A DNA stretch of 64,000 bases from Gemmobacter fulvus. Its GTDB lineage: Bacteria > Pseudomonadota > Alphaproteobacteria > Rhodobacterales > Rhodobacteraceae. The position numbers were made by a program, and so were the translations under genes. The notes under the pieces are model-generated. The model did no database searches. It was not told where the DNA came from and was given only the letters and a program-made list of their open reading frames with translations. The stretch is taken from assembly GCF_018798885.1 (NCBI RefSeq), contig NZ_CP076361.1, positions 1,827,501-1,891,500 on the forward strand. The letters are read 5' to 3'. This document shows, one piece after another, positions 45,860 through 54,812 of the stretch (its first letter is position 1; the number at the start of each line of letters is the position of its first letter).

Positions 45860-46882
45860 CTACAGTTTCACGGGTTGGCCGGAGCGCACGCTTTCATCTG
45901 CGGCAAGGCAGATGGCGAGCGACTGCACGGCGTCGGTCATATGGCGGGTCAGATCAAGGTTCTCGGTGATTGCGCGGGCGACATAGGCCTGTTCGCGATC
46001 GCACAGCGCCTGGTGGCCCGGCTCGTCTTCCATGTTCAGATCGGTGTGCCCGAGGCCTGCGCGATGCAGCCGCAGGGTGGCGGTCTGGGTATGGGTATCA
46101 ATGTCATCCGAACGCGCGGTATCGGGCATCCGGATCGACACCGCCCCCCGAGGACTGACCACATCCTTCACGAAAAACGCGGTATCCGACATCATCGGAC
46201 CCCAGCCCGCCTCATACCAGCCAAGGCTGCCATCTTCGAAAATCACCTGAAAATGGCCGTAGTTATACATGTCCGGCGCAATTTCGTCCGACAGGCGCAG
46301 ACCCATGCCGCGCACCTCAACGGGTTTGGCATCGGTGATCTGGCACATCACATCGACGTAATGCACCCCGCAATCCACGATCGGCGGCGTGGTCTGCATC
46401 AGCGCCTTGTGCACCTCCCATGTCGGGCCTGTGCTTTGCTGGTTCAGGTTCAGACGGAACACATAAGGCCCGCCCAGATCGCGCGCCTCGGCAATCAGCC
46501 GCTGCCAACTGGGGTGATGACGCAGGATATAGCCCACCACCAGCTTGCGGTTCAGCCGGGTTGCGGTCTCCACCACGCGGCGGGCATCGGCCACCGTCGT
46601 CGCCAGCGGTTTTTCGACGAACACATGGCAGCCCGCCTCCATCGCCGTGCAGGCATAATCGGCGTGGCTGTCGGAATAAGTGGCAACACAGACCAGATCG
46701 GGCGTCAGGTCGGCCAGTGCGGCGGCGTAATCGGTGAACAGCGGATAGGCCTGCAATTCCGGCGGCAGATCGCGGGCAGAGCGGTTCACCAGCCCGACAA
46801 TCTGAAACGCGGGGTCGTGGTGATAGGCCAGCGCATGGCTGCGCCCCATCGTGCCCAGACCGGCGACGAGAACACGGATCAT
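45860..46882 (-). CDS. Gfo/Idh/MocA-family oxidoreductase in the amino-sugar operon
   Basis: A 340-residue NAD(P)-dependent protein: Rossmann motif VLVAGLGTMGRSHA, the family EKP motif (HVFVEKPLATT) and the catalytic-type DCGVHYVDVM segment. Gfo/Idh/MocA enzymes oxidise sugars or, in GH109, cleave glycosides through an NAD-dependent step. Its substrate here is unknown, but ATGA overlap with the upstream permease and a 9-base gap to the ATPase tie it to the imported amino sugar. Confidence 0.85.
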   Translation of the reverse strand: MIRVLVAGLGTMGRSHALAYHHDPAFQIVGLVNRSARDLPPELQAYPLFTDYAAALADLTPDLVCVATYSDSHADYACTAMEAGCHVFVEKPLATTVADARRVVETATRLNRKLVVGYILRHHPSWQRLIAEARDLGGPYVFRLNLNQQSTGPTWEVHKALMQTTPPIVDCGVHYVDVMCQITDAKPVEVRGMGLRLSDEIAPDMYNYGHFQVIFEDGSLGWYEAGWGPMMSDTAFFVKDVVSPRGAVSIRMPDTARSDDIDTHTQTATLRLHRAGLGHTDLNMEDEPGHQALCDREQAYVARAITENLDLTRHMTDAVQSLAICLAADESVRSGQPVKL

Positions 46883-47718
46883 TTCACGGCTCCTGCGGTG
46901 ATGCCACGGATCAATTGGCGCGAGAAGATGAGGTAGAGGATCAGCACCGGCACGATGGCCAGCGACAGCGCCGCCAGAACCGCGTTCCAGTTGGTGACGA
47001 ACTGGCCGATGAACACCTGCGAACCGAGCGTGATGGTTTTCACCTCTTCGGCCGGGGCCAGGATCAAGGGGAACCACAGATCGTTCCAGATCGGGATCAT
47101 GGTGAACACCGCCACCGTGGCCATGGCCGGGCGCACCAGCGGCAGCACAAGGCGGAAGAAGATGGTGAACTCTGACAGCCCGTCAATCCGCCCGGCATTC
47201 TTCAGGTCATTCGACACATTGCGCATGAACTCCGACAGGATGAACACCGCCAGCGGCAAGCCCTGCGCCGTATAGACCAGCACCAGCGCCGTGCGGGTGT
47301 TCACCAGCCCGCTTGCCACCATCATTTGCAGGATCGCCACGGTGCCCAGCCGGATCGGGATCATGATGCCCAGCGCCAGATACAGCCCCATCAGCGTATT
47401 GCCCTTGAAGCGGTATTCCGACAGCGCAAAGGCCGCCATCGCACCAAACAGCAGCACGAAGGTCAGGCTGCCCACGGTGACGGTCATCGAGTTCAGGAAG
47501 TATTGAAAGAAATCCCCCTGCTTCAGCACTGTGGCATAGCCCACCAGATCGAAGGTCTCGGGTGTAGGCAGCGCCAGCGGATCGGCAAAGATCGCCTTGC
47601 GGGATTTGAAGCTGTTGACCACGGTCACGAACACCGGGAACAGCGCGATGATGGTATAGGCGATCAGCACGGCATGGGCGGCGATGCTGCGGCCAAGCGT
47701 GGAACGGGCTTGCGACAT
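46879..47718 (-). CDS. Sugar ABC transporter permease (MalG type)
   Basis: A 279-residue permease with six helices (AVLIAYTIIALFPVFVTVVN at the N-terminus) and the EAA loop NAGRIDGLSEFTIFFRLVLP near residue 185. The start at 47718 follows AGGGG; the longer frame upstream belongs to the MalF-type gene. With it, it forms the CUT1 importer channel. Confidence 0.92.
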   Translation of the reverse strand: MSQARSTLGRSIAAHAVLIAYTIIALFPVFVTVVNSFKSRKAIFADPLALPTPETFDLVGYATVLKQGDFFQYFLNSMTVTVGSLTFVLLFGAMAAFALSEYRFKGNTLMGLYLALGIMIPIRLGTVAILQMMVASGLVNTRTALVLVYTAQGLPLAVFILSEFMRNVSNDLKNAGRIDGLSEFTIFFRLVLPLVRPAMATVAVFTMIPIWNDLWFPLILAPAEEVKTITLGSQVFIGQFVTNWNAVLAALSLAIVPVLILYLIFSRQLIRGITAGAVK

Positions 47719-47729
47719 GGTGCTTCCCC

Positions 47730-48647
47730 TCAGAACTGATAGCGACGCAGCCGCGTCTGGATGGCAAAGAGATAGACACAGACGCCGACCAGAATGATGC
47801 CGAACATGGCGGTGGCAATCGTGGCCCCCATATGCGGGTCGCCCAGTTGCAGCTGAAAGCCAAAGAAGGTGCGATAGAGGAAGGTGCCCAGAATATCGGT
47901 GGCAAAATCCGGCCCCGCCAAGGCGCCCTGCGCTACATAGATCAGGTCGAAGGCGTTGAAATTGCCGACAAAGGTCAGGATAGAAATGATGCCGATGGAG
48001 GGCAGGATCAGCGGCAGCTTGATCTTCCAGAACTGCGACCAGCCGGTCACGCCATCCATTTCGGCGGCCTCGATCACCTCTTCGGGGATCGACAGCAATG
48101 CGGCATAGATCAGCATCATCGGGATGCCGACAAACTGCCAGACCGACACCAGCGCCAGCGTGGTCAGCGCATATTCCTCTTTGCCAAGCCAGGGCGCGAA
48201 CAGGAATTTCAGCCCCACCGCGTCCAGCATCTCCGGCGCGATGCCCCAGATCGGCGAGAGGATCAGCTTCCACACAAAGCCCACGATCACAAAGCTGAGG
48301 ATCGTAGGGATGAAGATCGCGGTGCGGTAAAACGCCCCCATGCGCAGCCGCGGCGATGACAGCAGCGCCGCCAGCAGCACGCCGATCGGGTTCTGCACCA
48401 GCATGTGCACGACAAAGAACCACGCATTGTTGCCCAGCGCGTTCCAGAAGGAATCGGCCCAGCGCGGATCACCGAACAACGTGGCGAAGTTCCGAAGGCC
48501 GACGAAGACGCGGTTCTCGCCCGCCAGATTGTAAAGCGACAGGTTCAGCGTCCCGAACAGCGGGATGATCATGATCGCGGTATAGATGAGCACGGCAGGC
48601 GCGAGAAATACCGCGATATGCCAGCGGAACGGCTTGCGTTCTGACAT
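47730..48647 (-). CDS. Sugar ABC transporter permease (MalF type)
   Basis: A 305-residue permease with an N-terminal helix (HIAVFLAPAVLIYTAIMIIP) and EAA loop EAAEMDGVTGWSQFWKIKLP near residue 208. The start at 48647 has a perfect AGGAGG site. It lies 11 bases before the MalG-type gene and 61 bases after the binding protein. Confidence 0.92.
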   Translation of the reverse strand: MSERKPFRWHIAVFLAPAVLIYTAIMIIPLFGTLNLSLYNLAGENRVFVGLRNFATLFGDPRWADSFWNALGNNAWFFVVHMLVQNPIGVLLAALLSSPRLRMGAFYRTAIFIPTILSFVIVGFVWKLILSPIWGIAPEMLDAVGLKFLFAPWLGKEEYALTTLALVSVWQFVGIPMMLIYAALLSIPEEVIEAAEMDGVTGWSQFWKIKLPLILPSIGIISILTFVGNFNAFDLIYVAQGALAGPDFATDILGTFLYRTFFGFQLQLGDPHMGATIATAMFGIILVGVCVYLFAIQTRLRRYQF

Positions 48648-48708
48648 CTGATCCTCCTGATTTTCGGGGGTGGGGGTGACCCCGGCCTGAGGCCGGGGTC
48701 GGTGCAGA

Positions 48709-49959
48709 TCACTTCTGCGGGTCATACCAGCTGGCAAGGCCATCTTGCAGGCGCTTGGCGGCGTCTTCCGGCGTCTCGGTGCCCTTGATCACATTGGCCG
48801 AGGCGTTCCAGGTTTCGTTTTCAAGGTTCGGCGTGCCGCGCGACAGGATCTGATAGGTCGACCGGATCGTCGGCTTGCAGGTTTCGCGCCAGCCCACGAA
48901 TTCCTTGGCCAGCGGATCGGCCATCTCGACCGGGGTCGCGTTCAGGCTGAAGAAGCCGGGCAGGGCATTGGCATACATCGTGGCAAATTCCGCCGAGCCG
49001 ACCCATTCAAGGAACTTCTTGGTTTCTTCGGGATGGGCGGTCTTGGCATTCATGCCCAGCGCGATATCGGTGTGATCCGAGATATAGCATTCATCCCCCG
49101 CAGCCGCGACCGGCGGTGCAAACGCGCCCATCTTGAAGGTGGCTTGCGTGTTGAACCCCGAGATTTCCCAGCTGCCCGCAGGATAGATTGCAGCGCGGCC
49201 CAGGGTGAACAGGTTCTGGCTGTCAGGATAGGTCTGTGCCTCGAACCCGTCGCCCAGATAATCCTTCCACTTTGCCAGTTGCGCAAACGGCGCAACCCAT
49301 TGCGGATCGGTCAGTTTCTGATCGCCCTTGATGAGCGCAAGACGGCCTTCCTCGCCCTTCCAGTAGTTCGGGCCGATGTTGTTATAGCCCATCGTGGCCG
49401 CTTCCCACTGGTCATTGGTGCCCATGGCCAGCGGAATATAGGTGCCATCCGCCTTGATCTTGTCCAGCGCGGTAAAGAACTCGGCTTCGGTTTTGGGAAC
49501 CTCGATGCCCAGTTCGGCAAAGGCATCGGCATTGTAGATGAAACCATGGATGACCGAGGCCATCGGCACACAGAAGGTGGCCGCGCCATCATCGGTCTGC
49601 CAGGCGGATTTTGCCACCGGCGAGAAATTCGCCATCGCGGCAAGGCTGGTCAGATCGGCTAGCTGGCCCTTGTTATACAGCTCCAGCGAGGCATCGAACG
49701 GGCGGCAGGTCACCAGATCGCCGGCAGAACCCGCATCCAGCTTGGAGTTCAGCACGGCATTGTATTCCGCAGGGGCGGTGGGCGCGAACACCACCTTGAT
49801 GCCCGGATTTGCCGCCTCGAACGCCGGGATGATGGTGTCTTGCCAGATCGTCAGGTCATCGTTGCGCCAGCTTTCGATGGTCAGCGTCACATCTTCGGCA
49901 AAAGCCGCGCTGGACAGCATCGTGCTGGCCAGAAGTGCATAACGGATGGTTTTCGTCAT
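48709..49959 (-). CDS. Sugar ABC transporter substrate-binding protein
   Basis: A 416-residue periplasmic binding protein (SBP_bac_1 family) with signal peptide MTKTIRYALLASTMLSSAAF and the family opening VTLTIESWRNDDLTIWQDT. It delivers a carbohydrate to the MalF/MalG-type permeases. Position between the MurQ-like gene and the permeases predicts an N-acetylated amino sugar (MurNAc, GlcNAc or a short muropeptide sugar); this is inference. Confidence 0.9.
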   Translation of the reverse strand: MTKTIRYALLASTMLSSAAFAEDVTLTIESWRNDDLTIWQDTIIPAFEAANPGIKVVFAPTAPAEYNAVLNSKLDAGSAGDLVTCRPFDASLELYNKGQLADLTSLAAMANFSPVAKSAWQTDDGAATFCVPMASVIHGFIYNADAFAELGIEVPKTEAEFFTALDKIKADGTYIPLAMGTNDQWEAATMGYNNIGPNYWKGEEGRLALIKGDQKLTDPQWVAPFAQLAKWKDYLGDGFEAQTYPDSQNLFTLGRAAIYPAGSWEISGFNTQATFKMGAFAPPVAAAGDECYISDHTDIALGMNAKTAHPEETKKFLEWVGSAEFATMYANALPGFFSLNATPVEMADPLAKEFVGWRETCKPTIRSTYQILSRGTPNLENETWNASANVIKGTETPEDAAKRLQDGLASWYDPQK

Positions 49960-50001
49960 GGTCGTCTCCCTGTTGCGGGCCTCTGCGGGCCCGGTGGTTG
50001 G

Positions 50002-50886
50002 TTAGCGTGTCAGCGCGGCGGACAGATGCCCGCCGCTTTCGGCCAGCGCAGCTTTCGCCTCTGCGGGCGATTGGCCACGGGCCACGAGAATGGCGGGCTT
50101 CACCGCCCCGCCGGTTTGCGCCAGTGCCGCTTCGGCCATCGCCCGCGATACACCGGAAATATCGGCCACGATGCGCGCCGCGCGATCCACCAGCTTGGCA
50201 TTGTCGGCAATCAGATTGACCATATAGCCATCATGCACATGGCCAAGCCGCACCCCCACCAGCGCCGACAGCAGATTGAGCGCTGCCTTCTGCGCCGTGG
50301 CCGCCCCCATGCGGGTCGAGCCGGAGACAACTTCGGCCCCCGTATCCAGCAGCACCGGAATATCGGCCAGGTCCAGCAGGGCAGAGCCTGCAACATTGGC
50401 AAAGCCGACAATTGTTGCCCCGCGCGCTGCCGCTTCACGCGCCACGACCAGCGTATAGGGCGTGGTGCCCGAGGCCGAGAGGCACAGGACCACATCGCCC
50501 GCGCCAATACCCGCCTGCGCCAGATCGACCCGCGCCAGATCGGGGTCATCCTCCACCGCGCCGGTCAGATGCAGCAGCGCCGCAGCCCCGCCTGCAAACA
50601 TCAGCGGCGTGCGATCCGGCGCAATGCCGAAGGTGCCCGCCAGCTCTAGACTGTCCGCCAGCGCCATCAGGCCCGAGCTGCCGGCCCCGGCATAGGCCAT
50701 CTTGCCACCCGCCCGCAGCACATCGACCGAACGGGCCGCAGCCTGCTCCAACGCCGGAAAGGCCGCACGCACAGCGGTGAGGGCAGACATCTGCGCATCC
50801 AGCAAGGTCGACAAAGCCTGCGCATCCGTCAGGGCGTGAAATCCTGCCGATGCCGGGTGCCGGGCCTCTGTGCTTTGTGCTGTCAT
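50002..50886 (-). CDS. murQ: N-acetylmuramic acid 6-phosphate etherase (MurQ-like)
   Basis: A 294-residue SIS-domain protein with the MurQ features AYAGAGSSGLMALADSLEL, AVEDD, CLSASGTTPYTL and GSTRMGAATAQKAALNLLS. MurQ splits the lactyl ether of MurNAc-6-phosphate to GlcNAc-6-phosphate and D-lactate. Some motif residues differ from the classic enzyme (GSTRM rather than GSTRL), so specificity is not certain. Start 50886 follows AGGGGG. It is the first gene of the minus operon, 42 bases before the binding protein, and divergent from the kinase. Confidence 0.82.
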   Translation of the reverse strand: MTAQSTEARHPASAGFHALTDAQALSTLLDAQMSALTAVRAAFPALEQAAARSVDVLRAGGKMAYAGAGSSGLMALADSLELAGTFGIAPDRTPLMFAGGAAALLHLTGAVEDDPDLARVDLAQAGIGAGDVVLCLSASGTTPYTLVVAREAAARGATIVGFANVAGSALLDLADIPVLLDTGAEVVSGSTRMGAATAQKAALNLLSALVGVRLGHVHDGYMVNLIADNAKLVDRAARIVADISGVSRAMAEAALAQTGGAVKPAILVARGQSPAEAKAALAESGGHLSAALTR

Positions 50887-50908
50887 GTGATTCCCCCTGT
50901 CGCAATAA

Positions 50909-50930
50909 CAATGCCAAAATAATACCAATT
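50909..50930 (-). promoter_or_regulatory. Operator copy on the murQ side
   Basis: On the minus strand, TTGGTATTATTTTGGCATTG ends 23 bases before the murQ ATG. It holds two GGYATT half-sites exactly 11 bases apart, and matches the copy at 50998-51018 in 19 of 23 positions when both are read toward their genes. The GntR-family regulator at 51875 is the obvious candidate binder. Confidence 0.6.
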
Positions 50931-50997
50931 GTAAAGCATGAAGTTTTCGACCGTGAAAAATTGCTGTTTTCGGCCTGAATCAACTTTCCACTTCCCA

Positions 50998-51018
50998 TTT
51001 GGTATTGTTTTGGTATTT
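50998..51018 (+). promoter_or_regulatory. Operator copy on the kinase side
   Basis: TTGGTATTGTTTTGGTATT on the plus strand carries two GGTATT half-sites 11 bases apart and ends 21 bases before the kinase ATG. It mirrors the copy on the murQ side, so one regulator could control both arms. Confidence 0.6.
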
Positions 51019-51038
51019 TCATGGCAAAGGGAGTCGCC

Positions 51039-51875
51039 ATGACGTTGTTTCTGGGCATTGATGGGGGCGGCACGGGGTGCCGGGCGGCTGTGGCCGATAC
51101 GCAGGGGCATGTTCTGGGGCAGGGCATGGCCGGGCCCGCCAATATTGCCACCGATGTCGAAGGGGCCGCCGCCAATATCCTTGCGGCGACCACTGCCGCC
51201 CTTGCGCAGGCCGGAACCGGCACGTTTACGGATCTGCACGCGGTTCTGGGGCTGGCAGGGGCCAATGTCAGCGCCTCGGCGGCGCGGTTGCAAGCGCTGC
51301 TGCCGTTTGCCACGACCCGGATCGCAACCGATGCTATGATCTCGGCCAAAGGCGCCTTGCAGGACCATGACGGGATCGTGGCCGCAATGGGCACGGGATC
51401 GGTATTCGCGGTGCAGCGGCAGGGCGTGGTGCGCCAATATGGCGGGCGCGGCTTCGTGCTGGGCGATGAAGGCAGCGGCGCCGTGTTGGGCCGGGCCTTG
51501 CTGGCCGAGGCGCTGCGTGCCGCCGATGGCTTTACCGAGATGACGCCGCTGTTGCGTGACGTGCTGGACGAGATGGGCGGGATGGAGGCGGTGATCTCTT
51601 TCAGTTTCCGCGCCCGCCCGGCAGAATTTGCCGGTCTTGCCCCGAGGATCGTCGCCGGCGCCGATGCCGCAGCCGAGCGCATTTTCGGCGCGGCGGCACA
51701 GCAGGTGGCCGATATCCTGACGCATCTGCACGGCAACAGCCCGTTGCCCGTGGTGTTTCTTGGTGGGCTGGGGCCGCATTACGCCGCACGACTGGCAGAT
51801 CGCTGGCAGATCCGCCCGCCTTTGGGCACCGGGCTGGACGGCGCGCTGTGGTTGGCGCGGCAGGGGGGCAAGTGA
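51039..51875 (+). CDS. BadF/BadG-family N-acetyl amino-sugar kinase
   Basis: A 278-residue ASKHA-fold kinase (N-acetylglucosamine kinase group) with phosphate-1 motif LGIDGGGTGCRAAVAD, phosphate-2 region AAMGTGSVFAVQ and adenosine motif VFLGGLGPHYAARLA. It would phosphorylate GlcNAc or MurNAc at O-6; MurK of Clostridium belongs to the same group. Start 51039 is preceded by AAAGGGAG. It heads kinase-gntR-SIS-nagA, and its stop overlaps the regulator start as TGATG. Confidence 0.85.
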   Translation: MTLFLGIDGGGTGCRAAVADTQGHVLGQGMAGPANIATDVEGAAANILAATTAALAQAGTGTFTDLHAVLGLAGANVSASAARLQALLPFATTRIATDAMISAKGALQDHDGIVAAMGTGSVFAVQRQGVVRQYGGRGFVLGDEGSGAVLGRALLAEALRAADGFTEMTPLLRDVLDEMGGMEAVISFSFRARPAEFAGLAPRIVAGADAAAERIFGAAAQQVADILTHLHGNSPLPVVFLGGLGPHYAARLADRWQIRPPLGTGLDGALWLARQGGK

Positions 51876-52660
51876 TGGAGGAGCTGTTTTCAGCGGATGG
51901 ATTTGACGATGCCGGGGCAGGGCCGCTTTATGTGCAACTGCACCGCCGCATTGCCGAGGCGATTGCCTCAGGTCGCCTGAAGCCCGGCGACAGCCTGCCC
52001 GCCGAACGCGACATGGCGGCGATGACCGGGCTGTCGCGGGTGACGGTGCGCAAGGGGGTCGAGGCGCTGGTGACTGCCGGGCAACTGGTGCAGCGACGCG
52101 GCTCTGGCACCTTTGTTGCGCCCAAGGTGGAACGACTGGAACAGGCGCTGTCACTGCTGACCTCGTTCACCGAAGACATGGCGCGGCGCGGCCGTGTGGT
52201 GCAAAGCGTGTGGATCGCACGCGGGCTGCACGCCCCGGCCCCCGAAGAGGTGATGGCCCTTGGCCTCGGGGCGGGTGATCGCGTGGCGCGGCTGGAACGG
52301 GTGCGCAGCAGCGACGGGGTGCCATTGGCGATTGAGCGTGCCTCCTTGCCGGCCAGCATCCTGCCCGATCCCGAACAGGTCACCGGCTCGCTTTACGCCG
52401 TTCTGGAGGCGCGCGGCCTGCGCCCGGTCCGTGCCGTGCAGCGCATTTCGGCAGCCAATCTGGGGGCCAAGGATGCCGAACTGCTGGACGTGGCCCCCGG
52501 TGTTGCGGGGCTGAAGATCGAACGGGTGTCCTACCTGCCTTCGGGCAAGGTGGTTGAATTCACCCGCTCGCTTTATCGCGGTGATGCCTATGATTTTGCC
52601 GTGGAACTCAAACTGGCGCCGGAGACAGTCCGGGCGGCGGGGGAAAGGAATACAGAATGA
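51875..52660 (+). CDS. GntR/HutC-family amino-sugar regulator (NagR-like)
   Basis: A 261-residue regulator with an N-terminal winged helix-turn-helix (PLYVQLHRRIAEAIASGRLK, then LSRVTVRKGVEALV) and a C-terminal UTRA ligand domain. NagR/DasR relatives sense GlcN-6-phosphate or GlcNAc-6-phosphate. The start at 51875 was chosen for the TGATG overlap and the AGGGGGG site. It is expected to bind the two GGTATT-type operators at 50909-51018. Confidence 0.9.
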   Translation: MEELFSADGFDDAGAGPLYVQLHRRIAEAIASGRLKPGDSLPAERDMAAMTGLSRVTVRKGVEALVTAGQLVQRRGSGTFVAPKVERLEQALSLLTSFTEDMARRGRVVQSVWIARGLHAPAPEEVMALGLGAGDRVARLERVRSSDGVPLAIERASLPASILPDPEQVTGSLYAVLEARGLRPVRAVQRISAANLGAKDAELLDVAPGVAGLKIERVSYLPSGKVVEFTRSLYRGDAYDFAVELKLAPETVRAAGERNTE

Positions 52661-53682
52661 CTGAGAGCCATATGGCACGCGAAGTGGCCGAGATCCCCGA
52701 GGCGGCAGCCCGGTTTCTGGACCGCTCGCGCATCGCGGTTGTGGCCGCAGCGGCAGCGCTGAAGCGCAAGGATCCGTCGCTGATCGCTACGGTGGCACGC
52801 GGATCCTCGGATCATGCCGCGACCTATCTGAAATATGCGATAGAGCTTCAGGCCGGGGTGCCGGTCGCCTCGGTCGGCCCTTCCATCGCCTCGATCTATC
52901 AGCGGCCGCTGAAACTGGGGGCGGCGGCCTGCATCGGCATTTCACAATCGGGCCGCAGCCCGGACATTGTGGAAATGATGCGCGCGGCGGGCGAGGGTGG
53001 GGCGCTGTCCATTGCCATCACCAATTTCGCCGACAGCCCGATGGCGCTCGCCTCGGCGCAATGCCTGCCCTTGCAGGCGGGCGAGGAAAAAAGCGTGGCC
53101 GCGACCAAGACCTTCGTGACCTCGGTTCTGGCCGGGTTGTCGCTGCTGGCCGAATGGCGCGAGGATGCGGCGTTGCAAGCGGCGGTGGCCGCCCTGCCGG
53201 AGGCTTTTGCCAAGGCGATTGCACTGGATTGGTCGCCGCTGTCGGCCCGTTTGTCGCGCGCCTCTTCGGCCTTTGTGCTGGGGCGCGGGCCCGGTTTTGC
53301 CATCGCCAATGAAGCTGCGCTGAAATTCAAGGAAACCTGCGGCATCCATGCCGAATCCTATAGCGCGGCAGAGGTTCTGCATGGCCCCTCTGCCATCGTG
53401 CAGGCGAATTTTCCGGTGCTGGCGCTTGGCATCGAGGATGCAGCCTTGCCGCAACTGGTGGCCACGGCAGAACGGCTGGCGGCGCAGGGCGCGGATGTAT
53501 TCCTGACCGGGGCCGAGGTCGCGGGCGCAATCACCCTGCCGTCCGTGTCCGGTCTGCACCCGATGGTGGCACCGCTGGTGACCATCGCCGGTTTCTATGC
53601 CTTCATCGAAGGTCTGGCACGGCGGCGCGGCTTTGATCCCGACACGCCGCCGCATCTGCGCAAAGTGACGGAGACGGTATGA
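52657..53682 (+). CDS. SIS-domain glucosamine-6-phosphate deaminase (NagB-II type)
   Basis: A 341-residue protein with two SIS domains, like the isomerase half of GlmS: TVARGSSDHAATYLKYAIE, GISQSGRSPDIVEMM, then VLGRGPGFAIANEAALKFKE and the catalytic-region AESYSAAEVLHGP. Without the glutaminase domain this matches NagB-II/AgaS deaminases, which turn GlcN-6-phosphate into fructose-6-phosphate and ammonia. It overlaps the regulator and nagA genes by 4 bases each. Confidence 0.88.
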   Translation: MTESHMAREVAEIPEAAARFLDRSRIAVVAAAAALKRKDPSLIATVARGSSDHAATYLKYAIELQAGVPVASVGPSIASIYQRPLKLGAAACIGISQSGRSPDIVEMMRAAGEGGALSIAITNFADSPMALASAQCLPLQAGEEKSVAATKTFVTSVLAGLSLLAEWREDAALQAAVAALPEAFAKAIALDWSPLSARLSRASSAFVLGRGPGFAIANEAALKFKETCGIHAESYSAAEVLHGPSAIVQANFPVLALGIEDAALPQLVATAERLAAQGADVFLTGAEVAGAITLPSVSGLHPMVAPLVTIAGFYAFIEGLARRRGFDPDTPPHLRKVTETV

Positions 53683-54812
53683 CGCGGCAAGTGATCACTG
53701 GTGCGCGGCTGTTTGACGGCACGCGCTTTCGCACCGGCAGTGCCCTTGTGATCGAAGACGGGCGGATCGTCAGCATCCAGCCCGAAGCCACGGTTGCGGG
53801 CGGTGAGCGGCTGCGGCTCAGGGGCACGATCGCGCCGGGGTTTCTGGATCTGCAGATCAATGGCGGCGGCGGGCGGATGGTGGATGCGGTCACCGATCTT
53901 GCCACCTTGCGCCATATCTGTGCCGCGCATCTTGCGCTTGGCGCGGTCGGCACGCTGCCGACCCTGATCACCGACCGGCCAGAGGCCACCGCGCAGGTGA
54001 TCGCGGCAGGAATTGCGGCAGCGCAGGCGCAGGTGCCCGGATTTCTGGGGCTGCATCTGGAGGGGCCACATCTGGACCCCCGCCGCAAAGGCGCCCATGA
54101 TCCGGCGCTGATCCGGCGGATGGAGGCGGAAGATCTGGCCCGGCTCTGTGATGCCGCCCGCGCGCTGCCTGCGCTGATGGTGACGCTGGCCCCGGAATCC
54201 GCCACGCCGGATCAGATTGCCGCCCTTGCGGCGGCAGGGGCCGTGGTCAGCCTTGGCCACAGCGATTGCGGGGTGGACACCGCCCGCCGCGCCATGGCGG
54301 CAGGCGCGCGCTGCGCCACCCATCTGTTCAACGCCATGAGCCAGATCGGCAATCGCGAACCGGGGCTGGCCGGGGCTGTGCTGGCCTCGGATTGCGCCGC
54401 CGGACTGATTGCCGATGGTATTCACGTGCATACCGATACGATGAAACTGGCGCTGGCGGCGCGGCAGGCCGGTATCTTCCTCGTGTCGGATTGCATGGGC
54501 TTTGCCGGCACAGACCTGACCGAGATGACGCTGGGCGGCCGCCGGATGCTGCGCCATGACGGGCGGCTGACCCTGGAGGATGGCACGCTGGCGGGCGCTG
54601 ACCTGACACTGCCGCAGGCGGTGCGGCTGCTGGTACAGCAGGTCGGTATTGCCGAAGAGCGTGCGCTGGCCATGGCAAGTGCCGTGCCCGCCACCGTGAT
54701 CGGCATGGCCGACAGGTTCGGCGCGCTGGCCGTCGGTCGGCCCGCGCATCTGGTGCATTTGCAGGATGATTGGGCTTTGGCTGGCGTCTGCTACGCCGGT
54801 GAATGGCTTTAA
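53679..54812 (+). CDS. nagA: N-acetylglucosamine-6-phosphate deacetylase NagA
   Basis: A 377-residue amidohydrolase with PGFLDLQINGGGGRM near residue 50, the metal ligand segment GLHLEGPHLDP (glutamate) and histidines in VSLGHSDCG and ATHLFNAMSQ. The catalytic-region aspartate lies in LVSDCMGFAG. It deacetylates GlcNAc-6-phosphate for the deaminase encoded just upstream. Its stop overlaps that of the convergent glycosyltransferase gene. Confidence 0.94.
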   Translation: MTRQVITGARLFDGTRFRTGSALVIEDGRIVSIQPEATVAGGERLRLRGTIAPGFLDLQINGGGGRMVDAVTDLATLRHICAAHLALGAVGTLPTLITDRPEATAQVIAAGIAAAQAQVPGFLGLHLEGPHLDPRRKGAHDPALIRRMEAEDLARLCDAARALPALMVTLAPESATPDQIAALAAAGAVVSLGHSDCGVDTARRAMAAGARCATHLFNAMSQIGNREPGLAGAVLASDCAAGLIADGIHVHTDTMKLALAARQAGIFLVSDCMGFAGTDLTEMTLGGRRMLRHDGRLTLEDGTLAGADLTLPQAVRLLVQQVGIAEERALAMASAVPATVIGMADRFGALAVGRPAHLVHLQDDWALAGVCYAGEWL

